Of a stretch of DNA of 64,000 bases, positions 1 to 9,642 are shown one piece after another. The notes under the pieces were generated by a model, which worked only from the letters and a program-made list of their open reading frames with translations, had not been told where the DNA came from and did not search any database. The translations under genes and the position numbers were made by a program. This DNA is from Galbitalea sp. SE-J8 (lineage in GTDB: Bacteria; Actinomycetota; Actinomycetes; Actinomycetales; Microbacteriaceae): NCBI RefSeq assembly GCF_030345695.1, contig NZ_JAUASV010000012.1:29570-93569 (forward strand). Direction: 5' to 3'. Position 1 is the stretch's first letter; every line of letters begins with the position of its first letter.

Positions 1-179
1 CGCTGAACGGCGGCACGACGCCGAAGACGGTGCACGTCACGGCAGAGCCGACGGCGCACTCGCCCGCGGGCAAGCAGACGGTCGAGTTCGACGCGGTGGT
101 GCGCATCGACACCCCCGGTGAGGCCGACTACTACCGCAACGGCGGCATCCTGCAGTACGTGCTCCGCTCCCTGGTCTGA
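1..179 (+). CDS. acnA: Aconitate hydratase, C-terminal end (5' truncated by window)
   Basis: The frame opens at base 3 and runs 58 residues to a TGA at 177-179; the rest of the gene lies left of the window. The visible tail, with [20 protein letters not shown], is the highly conserved C-terminus of the AcnA/IRP-type aconitase swivel domain. The enzyme isomerises citrate and isocitrate in the TCA cycle; its Fe-S ligands are in the missing part. It is followed 41 bases later by dxs on the same strand, a neighbour pair I expect in this family. Identification rests on this short tail only, but the motif is distinctive. Confidence 0.9.
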   Translation, partial: LNGGTTPKTVHVTAEPTAHSPAGKQTVEFDAVVRIDTPGEADYYRNGGILQYVLRSLV

Positions 180-208
180 ATAACGTCGAGAGCGACGGGG
201 CGAGCACG

Positions 209-214
209 TAGGCT
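209..214 (+). promoter_or_regulatory. -10 hexamer of dxs (leaderless type)
   Basis: TAGGCT lies 6 bases before the ATG of dxs, the distance at which transcription would begin at or next to the start codon. No clear -35 is visible. The same arrangement recurs at other genes in this window (merR, pdxS, yebC, ruvC, ruvA, aroQ, vapB, the M3 peptidase). Confidence 0.5.
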
Positions 215-220
215 CGAAGA

Positions 221-2161
221 ATGAGCCTGCTCGAGGGGATCACCGGCCCGCGCGACCTCGACGGGCTCTCCACGCGGGAGCTCGACGAGCTCGCCGCCGA
301 GATCCGCCGGTTCCTCGTCACGGAGGTATCCAAGACCGGCGGGCACCTCGGACCGAACCTCGGCGTCGTCGAGCTCACGATCGCGATGCACCGCGTGTTC
401 GACTCGCCACGCGACGCGATCGTGTTCGACACCGGCCATCAGTCCTACGTGCACAAGCTGCTCACCGGCCGGCAGGACTTCTCCGCGCTGCGGCAGCGCG
501 GGGGGCTCGCGGGCTACCCGCAGCGCGACGAGAGCGAGCACGACATCGTCGAGTCCTCGCACGCCTCGAGCTCGCTGTCGTGGGCGGACGGCATCTCGCG
601 GGCCTTCACGATGACCGGCCAGGCCGACCGGCACGTCGTCGCGGTCGTCGGCGACGGCGCGCTCACCGGCGGGATGACGTGGGAGGCGCTCAACAACATC
701 ACGGATGACAACTCGCGCAACCTCGTCATCATCGTGAACGACAACGGACGCTCCTACGCGCCGACGATCGGCGGCATGGCGCACTTCCTCAGCGACATCC
801 GCACCCGGCGCAGCTATCGCGACCTGCGGGTGAAGAGCGAGCGGTTCTTCGGCCTGTTCGGCGCTCCGGGGCGCGCGTTCTACCGTGGCGTGCGCGGCGG
901 CACGCACGGCTTCCTCTCCCGGTTCACGAACAACGAGGCGCTCTACTCGAACCTCGACATCAAGTACATCGGCCCCGTGCACGGCCACGATCTCGAGGCC
1001 CTCGAGCACGCCCTGCGCCAGGCGCGCGACTACGGCGCGCCGGTGATCGTGCACGCGATCACCGAGAAGGGCCACGGCTACGAGCCCGCTCTCGCCGACG
1101 TCGCCGACCAGTTCCACGCGGTCGGGCAGATCGACCCGGAGACCGGGGAGCCGCTCGAGACGGCGAGCCGTCCGTCGTGGACGAGCGTGTTCGCCGACGA
1201 GATCCTCGCCCTCGCCGAGCGCAACCCGCGTCTCGTGGGCATCACGGCCGCGATGCTGCGCCCGACCGGGCTGCACCGGCTCGCCGAGCGGTACCCCGAC
1301 CGCGTGCTCGACGTCGGCATCGCGGAGCAGCACGCCGTGGCATCCGCCGCCGGCCTCGCGTTCGGCGGGCTCCATCCCGTGGTCGCGCTGTACGCGACGT
1401 TCGTGAACCGCGCGTTCGACCAGGTGCTCATGGATGTCGCGCTGCACCGCGCGGGCGTCACCCTCGTGCTCGACCGGGCGGGCGTCACGGGCCCCGACGG
1501 TCCGAGCCACCACGGGATGTGGGACCTCGCGCTGCTGCAGATCGTGCCGAACATCCGCATCGCCGCCCCGCGCGACGCGACCCGGCTGCGCGAGGAGCTC
1601 GCCGAGGCGGTCACGGTCGAGGACGGCCCGACGGCGCTGCGGTTCTCGAAGGGCTCGGTCGGCTCGGAGCACGAGGCCGAGCGGCGGACGGATGACGGCG
1701 TCGACGTGCTGCGCGAGGCGGCCCACCGGGACGTGCTGCTCGTCGCCGTGGGACCGATGTGCGACCTGGCCCTCGACGTCGCGCAGCGGCTCGCCGCGCA
1801 GGGCATCGGCGCGACGGTCGTCGACCCGCGCTGGGTCGTGCCCGTTCCGGCCGGCGTCGTGCGGCTCGCGGCCGACCACCGCCTCGTCGTGACCATCGAG
1901 GACGGCGTGCGCGTCGGCGGCATCGGCACGCGCATCCGCCAGGACCTGCGCGACGCGGGCGTCGACACGGCCGTCACGGAGCTCGGCCTGCCCGACGAGT
2001 TCCTGCCGCACGCCACGCGCGGTCAGATCCTCGAGAGCGTCGGGCTCACCGCGCAGCGCATCGCCCAGGACGTCGTGTCCCAGGTGCTCGGCAGCAAGAT
2101 CCCGGTCGCGCGTCCGCTGCCGGATGACGTGCCGGCGTCCGAGCGCGCGCGGTCGGAGTAG
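221..2161 (+). CDS. dxs: 1-deoxy-D-xylulose-5-phosphate synthase
   Basis: This thiamine-diphosphate transketolase-like enzyme condenses pyruvate with glyceraldehyde 3-phosphate, the first step of the MEP isoprenoid pathway. The product has 646 residues, the usual family size. An N-terminal TPP-binding domain carries GDGALTGGMTWEALNN around residues 144-159, and the central and C-terminal transketolase domains carry DVGIAEQHAVASAAGLA around 361-377. The ATG at 221 is chosen because it gives the usual short N-terminus and sits directly behind a -10-like TAGGCT. It converges with gap on the other strand, with only about 20 bases between the stop codons. Confidence 0.97.
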   Translation: MSLLEGITGPRDLDGLSTRELDELAAEIRRFLVTEVSKTGGHLGPNLGVVELTIAMHRVFDSPRDAIVFDTGHQSYVHKLLTGRQDFSALRQRGGLAGYPQRDESEHDIVESSHASSSLSWADGISRAFTMTGQADRHVVAVVGDGALTGGMTWEALNNITDDNSRNLVIIVNDNGRSYAPTIGGMAHFLSDIRTRRSYRDLRVKSERFFGLFGAPGRAFYRGVRGGTHGFLSRFTNNEALYSNLDIKYIGPVHGHDLEALEHALRQARDYGAPVIVHAITEKGHGYEPALADVADQFHAVGQIDPETGEPLETASRPSWTSVFADEILALAERNPRLVGITAAMLRPTGLHRLAERYPDRVLDVGIAEQHAVASAAGLAFGGLHPVVALYATFVNRAFDQVLMDVALHRAGVTLVLDRAGVTGPDGPSHHGMWDLALLQIVPNIRIAAPRDATRLREELAEAVTVEDGPTALRFSKGSVGSEHEAERRTDDGVDVLREAAHRDVLLVAVGPMCDLALDVAQRLAAQGIGATVVDPRWVVPVPAGVVRLAADHRLVVTIEDGVRVGGIGTRIRQDLRDAGVDTAVTELGLPDEFLPHATRGQILESVGLTAQRIAQDVVSQVLGSKIPVARPLPDDVPASERARSE

Positions 2162-2182
2162 CCCCGCCCGCGCGCGCCGGGC

Positions 2183-3181
2183 TCAGGAGCGGGCGAGCAG
2201 CTCGAGCGTGTCGACGACGCGGTTCGAGAAGCCCCACTCGTTGTCGTACCAGGCGACGACCTTGACGTTGCGGCCGTCGACGCGCGTGAGCTGGGCGTCG
2301 AAGATCGACGACGCGGGATCGCCGGTGATGTCGGATGACACGAGCGCGTCGTCCGAGAACTCCAGGATGCCCGCGTACCGTCCGGCGGCGGCCGTCGCGT
2401 ACGCGGCGATCACCCCGTCGCGCGTGACGTCGCGCGCGACCACGGTGTTGAGCTCGACGAGGGATCCGACGGGCACGGGCACGCGGATCGAGTCACCGGA
2501 GAGCCGCCCGTCGAGGCGGGGGAGCACGAGGCCGATCGCCTTCGCGGCGCCCGTCGTGGTCGGCACGATGTTGACCGCCGCCGCGCGCGCACGCCGGGCA
2601 TCCCGGTGCGGGCCGTCCTGCAGGTTCTGCTCCTGCGTGTAGGCGTGCACGGTCGTCATGAAGCCGTGCTCGATCCCCGCGAACTCGTCGAGCACGGCGG
2701 CGAGCGGCGCGAGCGCGTTCGTGGTGCACGACGCGTTCGAGACGATGCGGTGCCGCGCCGGGTCGTAGGCGTCGGTGTTGACGCCGTACGCGAGGGTGAC
2801 GTCGGCGCCGTCCGACGGCGCGCTCACGAGCACGCGGGAGGCGCCGGCCTCCAGGTGCGCCCGGGCCGCGGAGGCGGACGTGAATCGTCCGGTGGACTCG
2901 AGCACGAGGTCGACGCCGAGCCCGGCCCAGGGCAGATCGGCCGGCTCGCGCTCGGCGAGCACGCGGATGCGCCGCCCGTCGACCACGAGCACGTCGCCCT
3001 CGACGCTCACCGGCCGCCCGAGGCGCCCGGCCGTGCTGTCGAACGCGAGCAGGCGGGCGAGGGCCGCCGGCTCGGTGAGGTCGTTGACGGCGACGACCTC
3101 GAGGTCGCTGTCCCGGGCGAGCAGCGCGCGGAGGGTGTTGCGTCCGATGCGGCCGAATCCGTTGATGGCGATGCGGGTCAT
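2183..3181 (-). CDS. gap: Type I glyceraldehyde-3-phosphate dehydrogenase
   Basis: The enzyme oxidises glyceraldehyde 3-phosphate to 1,3-bisphosphoglycerate with NAD(P). The frame is open upstream, but the start is set at the ATG at 3181 because it gives the canonical MTRIAINGFGRIGRN Rossmann start and has a strong AAAGGAG ribosome site six bases upstream. The 332-residue product has the catalytic Cys in SNASCTTNALAPL near residue 150 and a C-terminal WYDNEWGFSNR. It stands alone, not next to pgk/tpi as in the glycolytic operon, so it could be a second gap paralogue with a different coenzyme preference; that cannot be told from the sequence alone. Confidence 0.95.
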   Translation of the reverse strand: MTRIAINGFGRIGRNTLRALLARDSDLEVVAVNDLTEPAALARLLAFDSTAGRLGRPVSVEGDVLVVDGRRIRVLAEREPADLPWAGLGVDLVLESTGRFTSASAARAHLEAGASRVLVSAPSDGADVTLAYGVNTDAYDPARHRIVSNASCTTNALAPLAAVLDEFAGIEHGFMTTVHAYTQEQNLQDGPHRDARRARAAAVNIVPTTTGAAKAIGLVLPRLDGRLSGDSIRVPVPVGSLVELNTVVARDVTRDGVIAAYATAAAGRYAGILEFSDDALVSSDITGDPASSIFDAQLTRVDGRNVKVVAWYDNEWGFSNRVVDTLELLARS

Positions 3182-3275
3182 GGTGATCTCCTTTCGATCG
3201 ACCACCAGCGTCGCGCTCGCGCCGGTTGCCGCCCAGGGGCCGCCGGGACAGCATCCGCAAGGATCTCGCCAGCCG

Positions 3276-4232
3276 TCACTCGCCGCGAGTGAACGTGCGC
3301 CGGTACTCGCTCGGCGTCGTGCCGAGCACCCGCCGGAAGTGCTGCCGCAGGTTCGCCCCGGTGCCGAGGCCGACCTCCGCGGCGATCTGCTCGACCGAGC
3401 GCTCGGAGAGCTCGAGCAGCTCACGGGCGACGTCGACCCGCGCGCGCAGCACCCACTGCATGGGCGTGTAGCCGGTCTCGTCGTGGAACCGGCGCGAGAA
3501 CGTGCGCGGCGAGACGGCCGCGTGCCGGGCGAGCTCCTCGAGGCTCAGCGGGTCGTCGAGGTGCTCGAGCGCCCACGCGCGCGTCACGGCGAACCGCTCG
3601 CCGAGCGGCTCGGGCACGCTGCGCGGCACATACTGCGCCTGGCCGCCGCTGCGGTACGGCGCGGCGACCAGACGCCGCGCGGCGTGCGTGGCGGCGGCGA
3701 CCCCGAGGTCGCCGCGCAGCACGTGCAGGCACAGGTCGATGCCGGAGGCGGCGCCCGCCGAGGTGAGCACCGGCCCCTCGTCGACGAAGAGCACGTTCTC
3801 GTCGACCTCGACGAGCGGATGCCGCGCCGCGAGCGCGCGCGTGTAGTGCCAGTGCGTGGTCGCCCGGCGGCCGTCCAGCAGGCCGGTGGCCGCGAGCGCG
3901 AACGCGCCCGTCGAGATCGCGGCGAGCCGCGCGCCCCGGGCGGATGCCGCCCGCAGCGCCGCGATCACCGCGGCCGGCGGGTCGTCGCGGTCGGGGTGGC
4001 GGTAGCCCGGGATGAACACGATGTCGGCCCACGCGAGCGCGTCGAGCCCGCCGGCGACGTGGTACGAGAGCCCGTCGCCGCCCGTGACGAGCCCGGGCGC
4101 CGGTCCGCAGACGCGCACCTCGTACGGCATGCTCGCGCGCGTCGAGAACACCTGCGCGGGGATGCCGACGTCGAGCGGCTTCGCGCCGTCGAGCACGAGC
4201 ACCGCGACCCGGCGCAGCCGCTCCTCCGTCAC
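3276..4232 (-). CDS. GlxA-family transcriptional regulator (DJ-1/PfpI plus AraC HTH)
   Basis: A 318-residue protein with two domains. Residues about 8-170 form a class I amidotransferase-like DJ-1/PfpI fold (VAVLVLDGAKPLDVGIPAQVF at the start), and residues about 215-315 carry a double AraC/XylS helix-turn-helix (LEELARHAAVSPRTFSRRF, then EQIAAEVGLGTGANLRQHF and a PSEYRR end). Such proteins are DNA-binding regulators; the first domain is usually a ligand sensor, not a peptidase. It lies 94 bases upstream of gap on the same strand, so it could influence gap, but no operator was recognised. The target and ligand are unknown. Confidence 0.9.
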   Translation of the reverse strand: MTEERLRRVAVLVLDGAKPLDVGIPAQVFSTRASMPYEVRVCGPAPGLVTGGDGLSYHVAGGLDALAWADIVFIPGYRHPDRDDPPAAVIAALRAASARGARLAAISTGAFALAATGLLDGRRATTHWHYTRALAARHPLVEVDENVLFVDEGPVLTSAGAASGIDLCLHVLRGDLGVAAATHAARRLVAAPYRSGGQAQYVPRSVPEPLGERFAVTRAWALEHLDDPLSLEELARHAAVSPRTFSRRFHDETGYTPMQWVLRARVDVARELLELSERSVEQIAAEVGLGTGANLRQHFRRVLGTTPSEYRRTFTRGE

Positions 4233-4262
4233 GCGCCCGATGCTATCCAGCGGCCCGCGACG

Positions 4263-6401
4263 CTACGCAACGCCCGCGATCGGCGGGTGGTGGAACGTGT
4301 CGCCGAACGCCCGCTGCGAGGCGCCGACCCGGTCGAGGTAGGGCGTCAGGCCGCCCATCTGGAACGGGTAGCCCGCGCCGAGGATGAGGCACAGGTCGAT
4401 GTCCTCGGCAGCCTGAACGACGCCGTCGTCGAGCATCCGCTTCACCTCGTCGGCGAGCCCGTCCTCGAACCGCACGCGCAGCTGCTCGGCGGTCATCGGC
4501 GTCGTGCCGCCCGCCACGATCGCGCGCGCCCGCTTGTCGACGCCCGTGATCCTGCCCTTGCCGTCCCGCTCGAAGATGTGGCCGAGCTCGGCGAGCCGGT
4601 GCAGGTTCGGGCTCTCGAAGAACCGGTCGGGGAAGGCCGCGTGGTGCGTGTCGAGCACGTGGGCGCCGACCTTCAGGCCGACGAGCTCGAGCAGCTCGAA
4701 CGCGGTCATCGGCAGCCCGAACGGCGCGATCGACTCGTCGACCACGGCGAAGTCGGTGCCCGTGTCGACGGCGTGCATCGCCTCGCCGAGCACCTTCGCG
4801 AGCACGCGGTTGACGACGAAACCGGGCGTGTCCCTCGTGATGACGGCGTTCTTCTTCAGGTTCTTCGCGACCGCCAGCGCCGTTGCGAGCGTCACGTCGT
4901 CGGTCTTCGTAGCCCTGACGACCTCGACGAGCGGCATGACCGCGACCGGGTTGAAGAAGTGGAAGCCGACGAGGCGCTCCGGATGCGCGAGCTTCGCGCC
5001 GATCGCGTCGACCGACAGGCTCGACGTGTTCGTCGCGAGCACGGCGTCCTCGGCGACGTAGCGCTCGATGTCGGCGAAGACGTCCTGCTTGACGCCGAGC
5101 TCCTCGAAGACGGCCTCGATGACCCAGTCGCAGTCGGCGTAGTCGGCGCGGTCGACGGTGCCGGTCACGAGCGCCGAGAGCCGGTTGAGCTCGTCCGGGC
5201 TGATCCGCCCCTTGCTGCGCAGGGTCTCGAGCTCGCCCCGGATGTAGGCGATGCCCTTGTCGACGCGCTCCTGGTCGAGGTCGCTGATGAGCACGGGCAC
5301 CTGCAGCCGCCGGACGAACAGCAGCGCGAACTGGCTCGCCATGAGCCCGGCGCCGACGACGCCGACCTTCGTGATCTTCTTGGCGAGCGCGGCATCCGGT
5401 GCTCCCGCGGGCCGGCGGGCGCGCTTCTGCACGAGGTCGAACGCGTAGATGCTCGCGGCGAACTGGTCGCCGGCGATGAGCTCGGCGAGCGCCTCGTCCT
5501 CCGCGCGGAAGCCGTCGTGCTTGTCGGTCTTCGCTGCCGACTTGAGCAGCTCGAGCGCCTTCCACGGCGACTTCGCGACGTGCCCGAGCCGGCTCTCGAC
5601 GGTGTCGGACGCGATCTTGATCGCGATCGGCCACTTGGCGGTGCGCTCGATCCGGCCGGGCGCGTTCCTGCGCTCGACCCGGATGCTGCCGCTGAGCACG
5701 CCGTCGGCCCAGGCGATCGAGTCCTCGAGGAAGTTCGCCGGGCCGAAGATCGCGTCGGCCATGCCGAGGTCGTACGCCTCCTGCGCCGTCAGCGTGCGAT
5801 TGTTCTTGAGCGGGTTCTCGAGCACGACCCTGAGCGCGTTCTCGATGCCGATGAGGTTCGGCAACAGCCACGCGCCGCCCCAGCCCGGGATGATGCCGAG
5901 GAACACCTCGGGCAGGGCGATCGCCGCCGCCGAGCTGTCGATCGTGCGGTAGTCGGCGTTCAGGCCGATCTCGACGCCGCCGCCGAGCGCGAGGCCGTTC
6001 GTGAACACGAACGACGGCACGCCGAGCGTGGAGAGCTTGTCGTAGGTCCAGTGGCCGAGCTGCGCGAGCTTGCGGGCGACGTCCTTGCTGGGCACCTCTC
6101 CGACCTTCGAGAGGTCGGCCCCGGCGGCGAGGATGAACGGCTTGCCCGTCACCGCGACGCCCGCGATCTCGCCGCGGCCGGCGCGCTCGCGCTGCGCGTC
6201 GAGGGCGCGGGCGAACTCGACGAGCGTCACCGGGCCGAGCGTGTTCGGGCGCGTGTGGTCGCGTCCGTTGTCGAGCGTGATGAGGGCGAGCGTGCGACCG
6301 TTCGAGATCGGCACGTCGCGCACGAAGGAGTGCGTGACGACCTCGTCGGCCGAGAAGGCGAGCAGCTCGTCGAAATCGGAGTACTGGAATTCGTAGGCCA
6401 C
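4263..6401 (-). CDS. fadB: Multifunctional enoyl-CoA hydratase / 3-hydroxyacyl-CoA dehydrogenase
   Basis: The alpha subunit of a fatty-acid beta-oxidation complex, 712 residues. The N-terminal crotonase domain (to about residue 290) contains KPFILAAGADLSKV and a glycine-rich oxyanion segment near GLALGGGVEIGLNADYRT. The NAD-binding Rossmann domain begins at about 345 with VGVVGAGLMASQFALLF, and the hydroxyacyl dehydrogenase domain carries HFFNPVAVMPLVEVV and TPGFVVNRVL. The start is a GTG at 6401 immediately after the TAA of fadA (6402-6404), so the two are translated from one mRNA in the order fadA-fadB. A GGAGAGAAG tract in the fadA tail serves as ribosome site. Confidence 0.94.
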   Translation of the reverse strand: MAYEFQYSDFDELLAFSADEVVTHSFVRDVPISNGRTLALITLDNGRDHTRPNTLGPVTLVEFARALDAQRERAGRGEIAGVAVTGKPFILAAGADLSKVGEVPSKDVARKLAQLGHWTYDKLSTLGVPSFVFTNGLALGGGVEIGLNADYRTIDSSAAAIALPEVFLGIIPGWGGAWLLPNLIGIENALRVVLENPLKNNRTLTAQEAYDLGMADAIFGPANFLEDSIAWADGVLSGSIRVERRNAPGRIERTAKWPIAIKIASDTVESRLGHVAKSPWKALELLKSAAKTDKHDGFRAEDEALAELIAGDQFAASIYAFDLVQKRARRPAGAPDAALAKKITKVGVVGAGLMASQFALLFVRRLQVPVLISDLDQERVDKGIAYIRGELETLRSKGRISPDELNRLSALVTGTVDRADYADCDWVIEAVFEELGVKQDVFADIERYVAEDAVLATNTSSLSVDAIGAKLAHPERLVGFHFFNPVAVMPLVEVVRATKTDDVTLATALAVAKNLKKNAVITRDTPGFVVNRVLAKVLGEAMHAVDTGTDFAVVDESIAPFGLPMTAFELLELVGLKVGAHVLDTHHAAFPDRFFESPNLHRLAELGHIFERDGKGRITGVDKRARAIVAGGTTPMTAEQLRVRFEDGLADEVKRMLDDGVVQAAEDIDLCLILGAGYPFQMGGLTPYLDRVGASQRAFGDTFHHPPIAGVA

Positions 6402-7613
6402 TTACTTCTTCTCTCCGTCGAAGAGGGGGTTCTCCCAGATGACGCTGCCGCCCTGCCCGAGGCCCACGCACATCGCCGTGAGGCCGTAGCGCACCTCGGG
6501 GTGCTCCTCGAACTGCCGCGCGAGCTGGATCATGAGGCGCACGCCCGAGGACGCCAGCGGATGCCCGAAGGCGATCGCGCCGCCCCACGGGTTGACGCGC
6601 GGGTCGTCGTCGGCGATGCCGAAGTGGTCGAGCAGCGACAGCACCTGCACGGCGAACGCCTCGTTGAGCTCGAACAGGCCGATGTCGTCGATCGTGAGAC
6701 CGGCCTTGCGCAGCGCCTTCTCGGTCGACGGCACCGGTCCGATGCCCATGATCTCCGGCTCGACGCCGGCGAAGGCGAAGCTCACGAGCCGCATCTTCGG
6801 TGCGAGGCCGAACTCGCGGGCCGCGTCCGCGCTCGCGATGATGCTCGCGGTCGCGCCGTCGTTGAGGCCCGAGGAGTTGCCGGCGGTCACCCGGCCGTGC
6901 GGGCGGAACGGCGTCTTGAGACCGGCGAGGCCCTCGAGCGTGGTCTCGGGACGCAACGCCTCGTCGCGCGTCGCGAGCCCCCATCCGTTCTCGCTCTTGA
7001 TCGCGACGGGCACGAGGTCGGGCTGGATCTTGCCCGCCTCGTAGGCCGCGGCGGCCTTGTGCTGACTGGCCATCGCGTAGCGGTCGGCGCGCGCTTTGGT
7101 GAGCGCCGGGAACCGGTCGTGGATGCGCTCGGCCGTGTTGCCCATGTTGAGCGCCTCGGCGCTCACGAGCCGCTCCGCGAGGAAGCGCGGGTTCGGGTCC
7201 GCCCCGAAGCCCATCGGATGGCGGCCCATGTGCTCGACGCCGCCCGCGATCCCGATGTCGTAGGCGCCGAACGCGATCGCGCCGGCGATCGTCGTGACCG
7301 TCGTCATGGCGCCCGCGCACATCCGGTCGAGCGCGTAGCCGGGCACCGACTTCGGCAGCCCCGCGAGGATCGCCGCCGTGCGTCCGATGGTGAGCCCCTG
7401 GTCGCCCTGCTGCGTCGTCGCCGCGATCGCGACGTCGTCGAACCGGTCGCGCGGGATCGACGGGTTGCGCTCGAGCACGCCGATCATCGCCTTGACGACG
7501 AGGTCGTCGGCGCGGGTCTGCCAGTACATGCCCTTCTCGCCGGCTCGGCCGAACGGCGTACGCATGCCGTCGACGAACACGACCTCGGGACGGGCCGATG
7601 GTGAATGGGCCAC
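6402..7613 (-). CDS. fadA: Acetyl-CoA acyltransferase (thiolase)
   Basis: The thiolytic partner of the downstream fadB: it cleaves 3-ketoacyl-CoA to acetyl-CoA and a shortened acyl-CoA. The frame is open far upstream, but a GTG at 7613 with GGAGG six bases before it gives a 403-residue protein of normal length. The nucleophilic Cys lies in LDRMCAGAMTTV near residue 94; the C-terminal GGAIAFGHPLASSGVR and AMCVGLGQGG supply the His and second Cys. Its stop codon abuts the GTG of fadB. DUF3000 and rnd lie upstream on the same strand, a common actinobacterial order. Confidence 0.95.
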   Translation of the reverse strand: MAHSPSARPEVVFVDGMRTPFGRAGEKGMYWQTRADDLVVKAMIGVLERNPSIPRDRFDDVAIAATTQQGDQGLTIGRTAAILAGLPKSVPGYALDRMCAGAMTTVTTIAGAIAFGAYDIGIAGGVEHMGRHPMGFGADPNPRFLAERLVSAEALNMGNTAERIHDRFPALTKARADRYAMASQHKAAAAYEAGKIQPDLVPVAIKSENGWGLATRDEALRPETTLEGLAGLKTPFRPHGRVTAGNSSGLNDGATASIIASADAAREFGLAPKMRLVSFAFAGVEPEIMGIGPVPSTEKALRKAGLTIDDIGLFELNEAFAVQVLSLLDHFGIADDDPRVNPWGGAIAFGHPLASSGVRLMIQLARQFEEHPEVRYGLTAMCVGLGQGGSVIWENPLFDGEKK

Positions 7614-7687
7614 GATGCCTCCACTTTCGTTATGACACCGTGAGCCTAGGCAGCCGAGCCTGGGCGCCCGGCATCGCCTGCGTGTTC

Positions 7688-8965
7688 CTACGAAGCACTT
7701 TCGCCGGCCTCGGTCGGGGCTTGGTCGGCCTCGACAAACGTCCGGACGATGATCGGAACCGCCTCCGCGCGCTGCCAGGGACGGGCGCCGAGCGCGCCGA
7801 GCGCGGCGTCGACGGATGCCGCGTCGAGCGGCGCGGGCGGAGCCCACGCGAGGCGGCGCAGCAGGTCGGGGGTGAGCAGGTTCTCGGCGGGCAGGCCGAG
7901 GCGCTCGGCGGCCTCGGCGATCGCCGGCCGGACGGCCTTGAGGCGACGGTCGGCCTCCGGGTTCTTGTCCGCCCAGAGCCGGGGAGCGGGCACCGCCTCG
8001 CCCGGCGCCCGCAGCGCCGGCAGGTCGGTCGTGGCGCGTCCGCGCTCCAGCGCCGCGAACCAGCGCTCGATCTGCGAGCGACTGGCCCGCCCGGTGAACT
8101 CCTTGAGCGCGGCGAGCTCCCGCTTCGTCGCGGGCGCGAGGCGGGCGACCGCGACGAGGGACGCGTCGGGCACGAGCCGGCCGGGCGCGGTGTCGACCTC
8201 GCGCGCGTACTCGTCGCGCGCGAGCCAGAGCTCGCGCGCGATCGCGAGGTTGCGGGCGCCGCGCACCGTGTGCAGGCCGTTCATCCGGCGCCAGGGCTCG
8301 GCGCGGTGCACGACGAGGTCGCGCAGCAGCACGGCGTTGAACTCCTGCGCCGCGAGCTCCGCCTTGCCGGTCTCCTCGAGCCGCTGCGCGAGGGCGTCGC
8401 GCAGGTCGACGAGCAGCTCGACGTCGAGCGCGGCGTAGACGAGCCAGGACTGCGGCAGCGGCCGGGTCGACCAGTCGGCCGCCGAGTGCTCCTTCGCGAG
8501 GTGGATGCCGAGCAGCTCCTCGACGACCGTGCCGAGGCCGACCCGGGGGAGCCCCGCGAGGCGCGCCGCGAGCTCCGTGTCGAACAGGCGCTGCGGGTCG
8601 ATGCCGACCTCGCGCAGGCAGGTGAGGTCCTGGCTCGCGGCGTGCAGGATCCACTCCTCGTCGCCGATCGCGGTGTCGAGCGCGCTCAGGTCGCCGATCG
8701 CGGGCGGGTCGAACAGGAAGACGCCGGCGTCGCGGCGGAACACCTGGATGAGGTACGCCCGCTGCGAGTAGCGGTAGCCCGAGGCGCGCTCGGCGTCGAT
8801 CGCGACCGGGCCGTTTCCGGCGGCGATGACCTCCACCGCGCGGAGGAACCCCTCGCGATCGGCGATGACGTCGACGTGGGCGTGCGGCTCCTGCACCCGC
8901 GGGGCGGCGTCCGGGACGGCATCCGTCGTGGCGTCCGGGACGGGGGTCGAGGCGGGATCAGTCAC
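7688..8965 (-). CDS. rnd: Ribonuclease D-like 3'-5' exonuclease with HRDC domain
   Basis: A 425-residue DEDD-family exoribonuclease for tRNA or other RNA 3' ends. The exonuclease domain (about residues 25-210) shows the metal-ligand motifs AIDAER, HAASQDLTCLREVG and YAALDVELL; an HRDC domain follows at about 235-310, ending in a second helical region as usual for actinobacterial forms. The start is a GTG at 8965 that overlaps the last codons of the upstream DUF3000 gene by 8 bases; a longer frame exists but its N-terminus would be encoded by the DUF3000 gene in another frame. Co-translation with DUF3000 is likely. Confidence 0.92.
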   Translation of the reverse strand: MTDPASTPVPDATTDAVPDAAPRVQEPHAHVDVIADREGFLRAVEVIAAGNGPVAIDAERASGYRYSQRAYLIQVFRRDAGVFLFDPPAIGDLSALDTAIGDEEWILHAASQDLTCLREVGIDPQRLFDTELAARLAGLPRVGLGTVVEELLGIHLAKEHSAADWSTRPLPQSWLVYAALDVELLVDLRDALAQRLEETGKAELAAQEFNAVLLRDLVVHRAEPWRRMNGLHTVRGARNLAIARELWLARDEYAREVDTAPGRLVPDASLVAVARLAPATKRELAALKEFTGRASRSQIERWFAALERGRATTDLPALRAPGEAVPAPRLWADKNPEADRRLKAVRPAIAEAAERLGLPAENLLTPDLLRRLAWAPPAPLDAASVDAALGALGARPWQRAEAVPIIVRTFVEADQAPTEAGESAS

Positions 8966-9551
8966 GCGCTGCCCGGTGTGCCGAGAGCAGGCTGACGCCG
9001 TCGGAGGTGGGCGGCAGGCCGGCGAGCATGCAGAGCAGCTCGCCCCAGCCGTCGATGTGGGCGACGAAATCGGTGGACACGGGAGTCCAGGATGCCCTGA
9101 TCTCGATCTGCGCGCCGTCACCCTGCTCCGCGAGCTCGCCGAATCCGGTCGAGATGGTCTTCGTCGCGGTGCCGGATGCGGCGACGTACTGCGCGCCGCG
9201 CGAGTCGAGCGCGTCGATGAGCCACGACCACGCGACGTCGGCGAGGAACGGGTCGACGGCGATCTCCGGCTCGAGCGGCGCCTGGGCGAAGCACACGATG
9301 CGGAAGTCGCCGCCCCACGCCGGCGGCGAGGCCGGGTCGTGCAGCAGCACGAACCGGCCGACGCCGAGCTCGGAGTCGCTCGCGTGCCGCGTGGGGTGCA
9401 CGTCGGCCGCGAGGGCGAACGAGTAGGGCGCGAGCCCCTGCGGTGCGGGGATCTCGGTGATCACGAGCTCGGCGCGCGCGGGCGCGGCACGCACGGCCGC
9501 GACGGCGGCCGCGAAGGGGATCGGCAGTGATCCTGAACTCGTCTCGGGCAC
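8958..9551 (-). CDS. DUF3000 domain-containing protein
   Basis: A 197-residue soluble protein of the actinobacteria-specific DUF3000 family, which has no established function. Recognisable parts are the N-terminal PFAAAVAAVRAAPARAELVI, a central SELGVGRFVLLHDP, and a C-terminal DGWGELLCMLAGLPPTSDGV. No signal peptide or membrane span is visible. The gene overlaps rnd by 8 bases, so the two form an operon that may continue into fadA. The partnership with RNase D is conserved in the phylum, which hints at an RNA-related role, but that is inference. Confidence 0.88.
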   Translation of the reverse strand: MPETSSGSLPIPFAAAVAAVRAAPARAELVITEIPAPQGLAPYSFALAADVHPTRHASDSELGVGRFVLLHDPASPPAWGGDFRIVCFAQAPLEPEIAVDPFLADVAWSWLIDALDSRGAQYVAASGTATKTISTGFGELAEQGDGAQIEIRASWTPVSTDFVAHIDGWGELLCMLAGLPPTSDGVSLLSAHRAARD

Positions 9552-9642
9552 ACTCGAACGTTAATCTCTGGCGCTAGGGTGCGATACGAGGCACGCCGGA
9601 ACTGTGGATCGGCGGATCGTCGGCGAACAGCGGGAGAGACGG

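Noticed and set aside
2775..7604. A 1609-codon open frame on the plus strand, and similarly long frames opposite other genes
   Set aside because: They lie antisense to gap, glxA-like, fadB and fadA, consist of low-complexity Arg/Glu/Ala/His, and arise because GC-rich third positions remove stop codons on the opposite strand.
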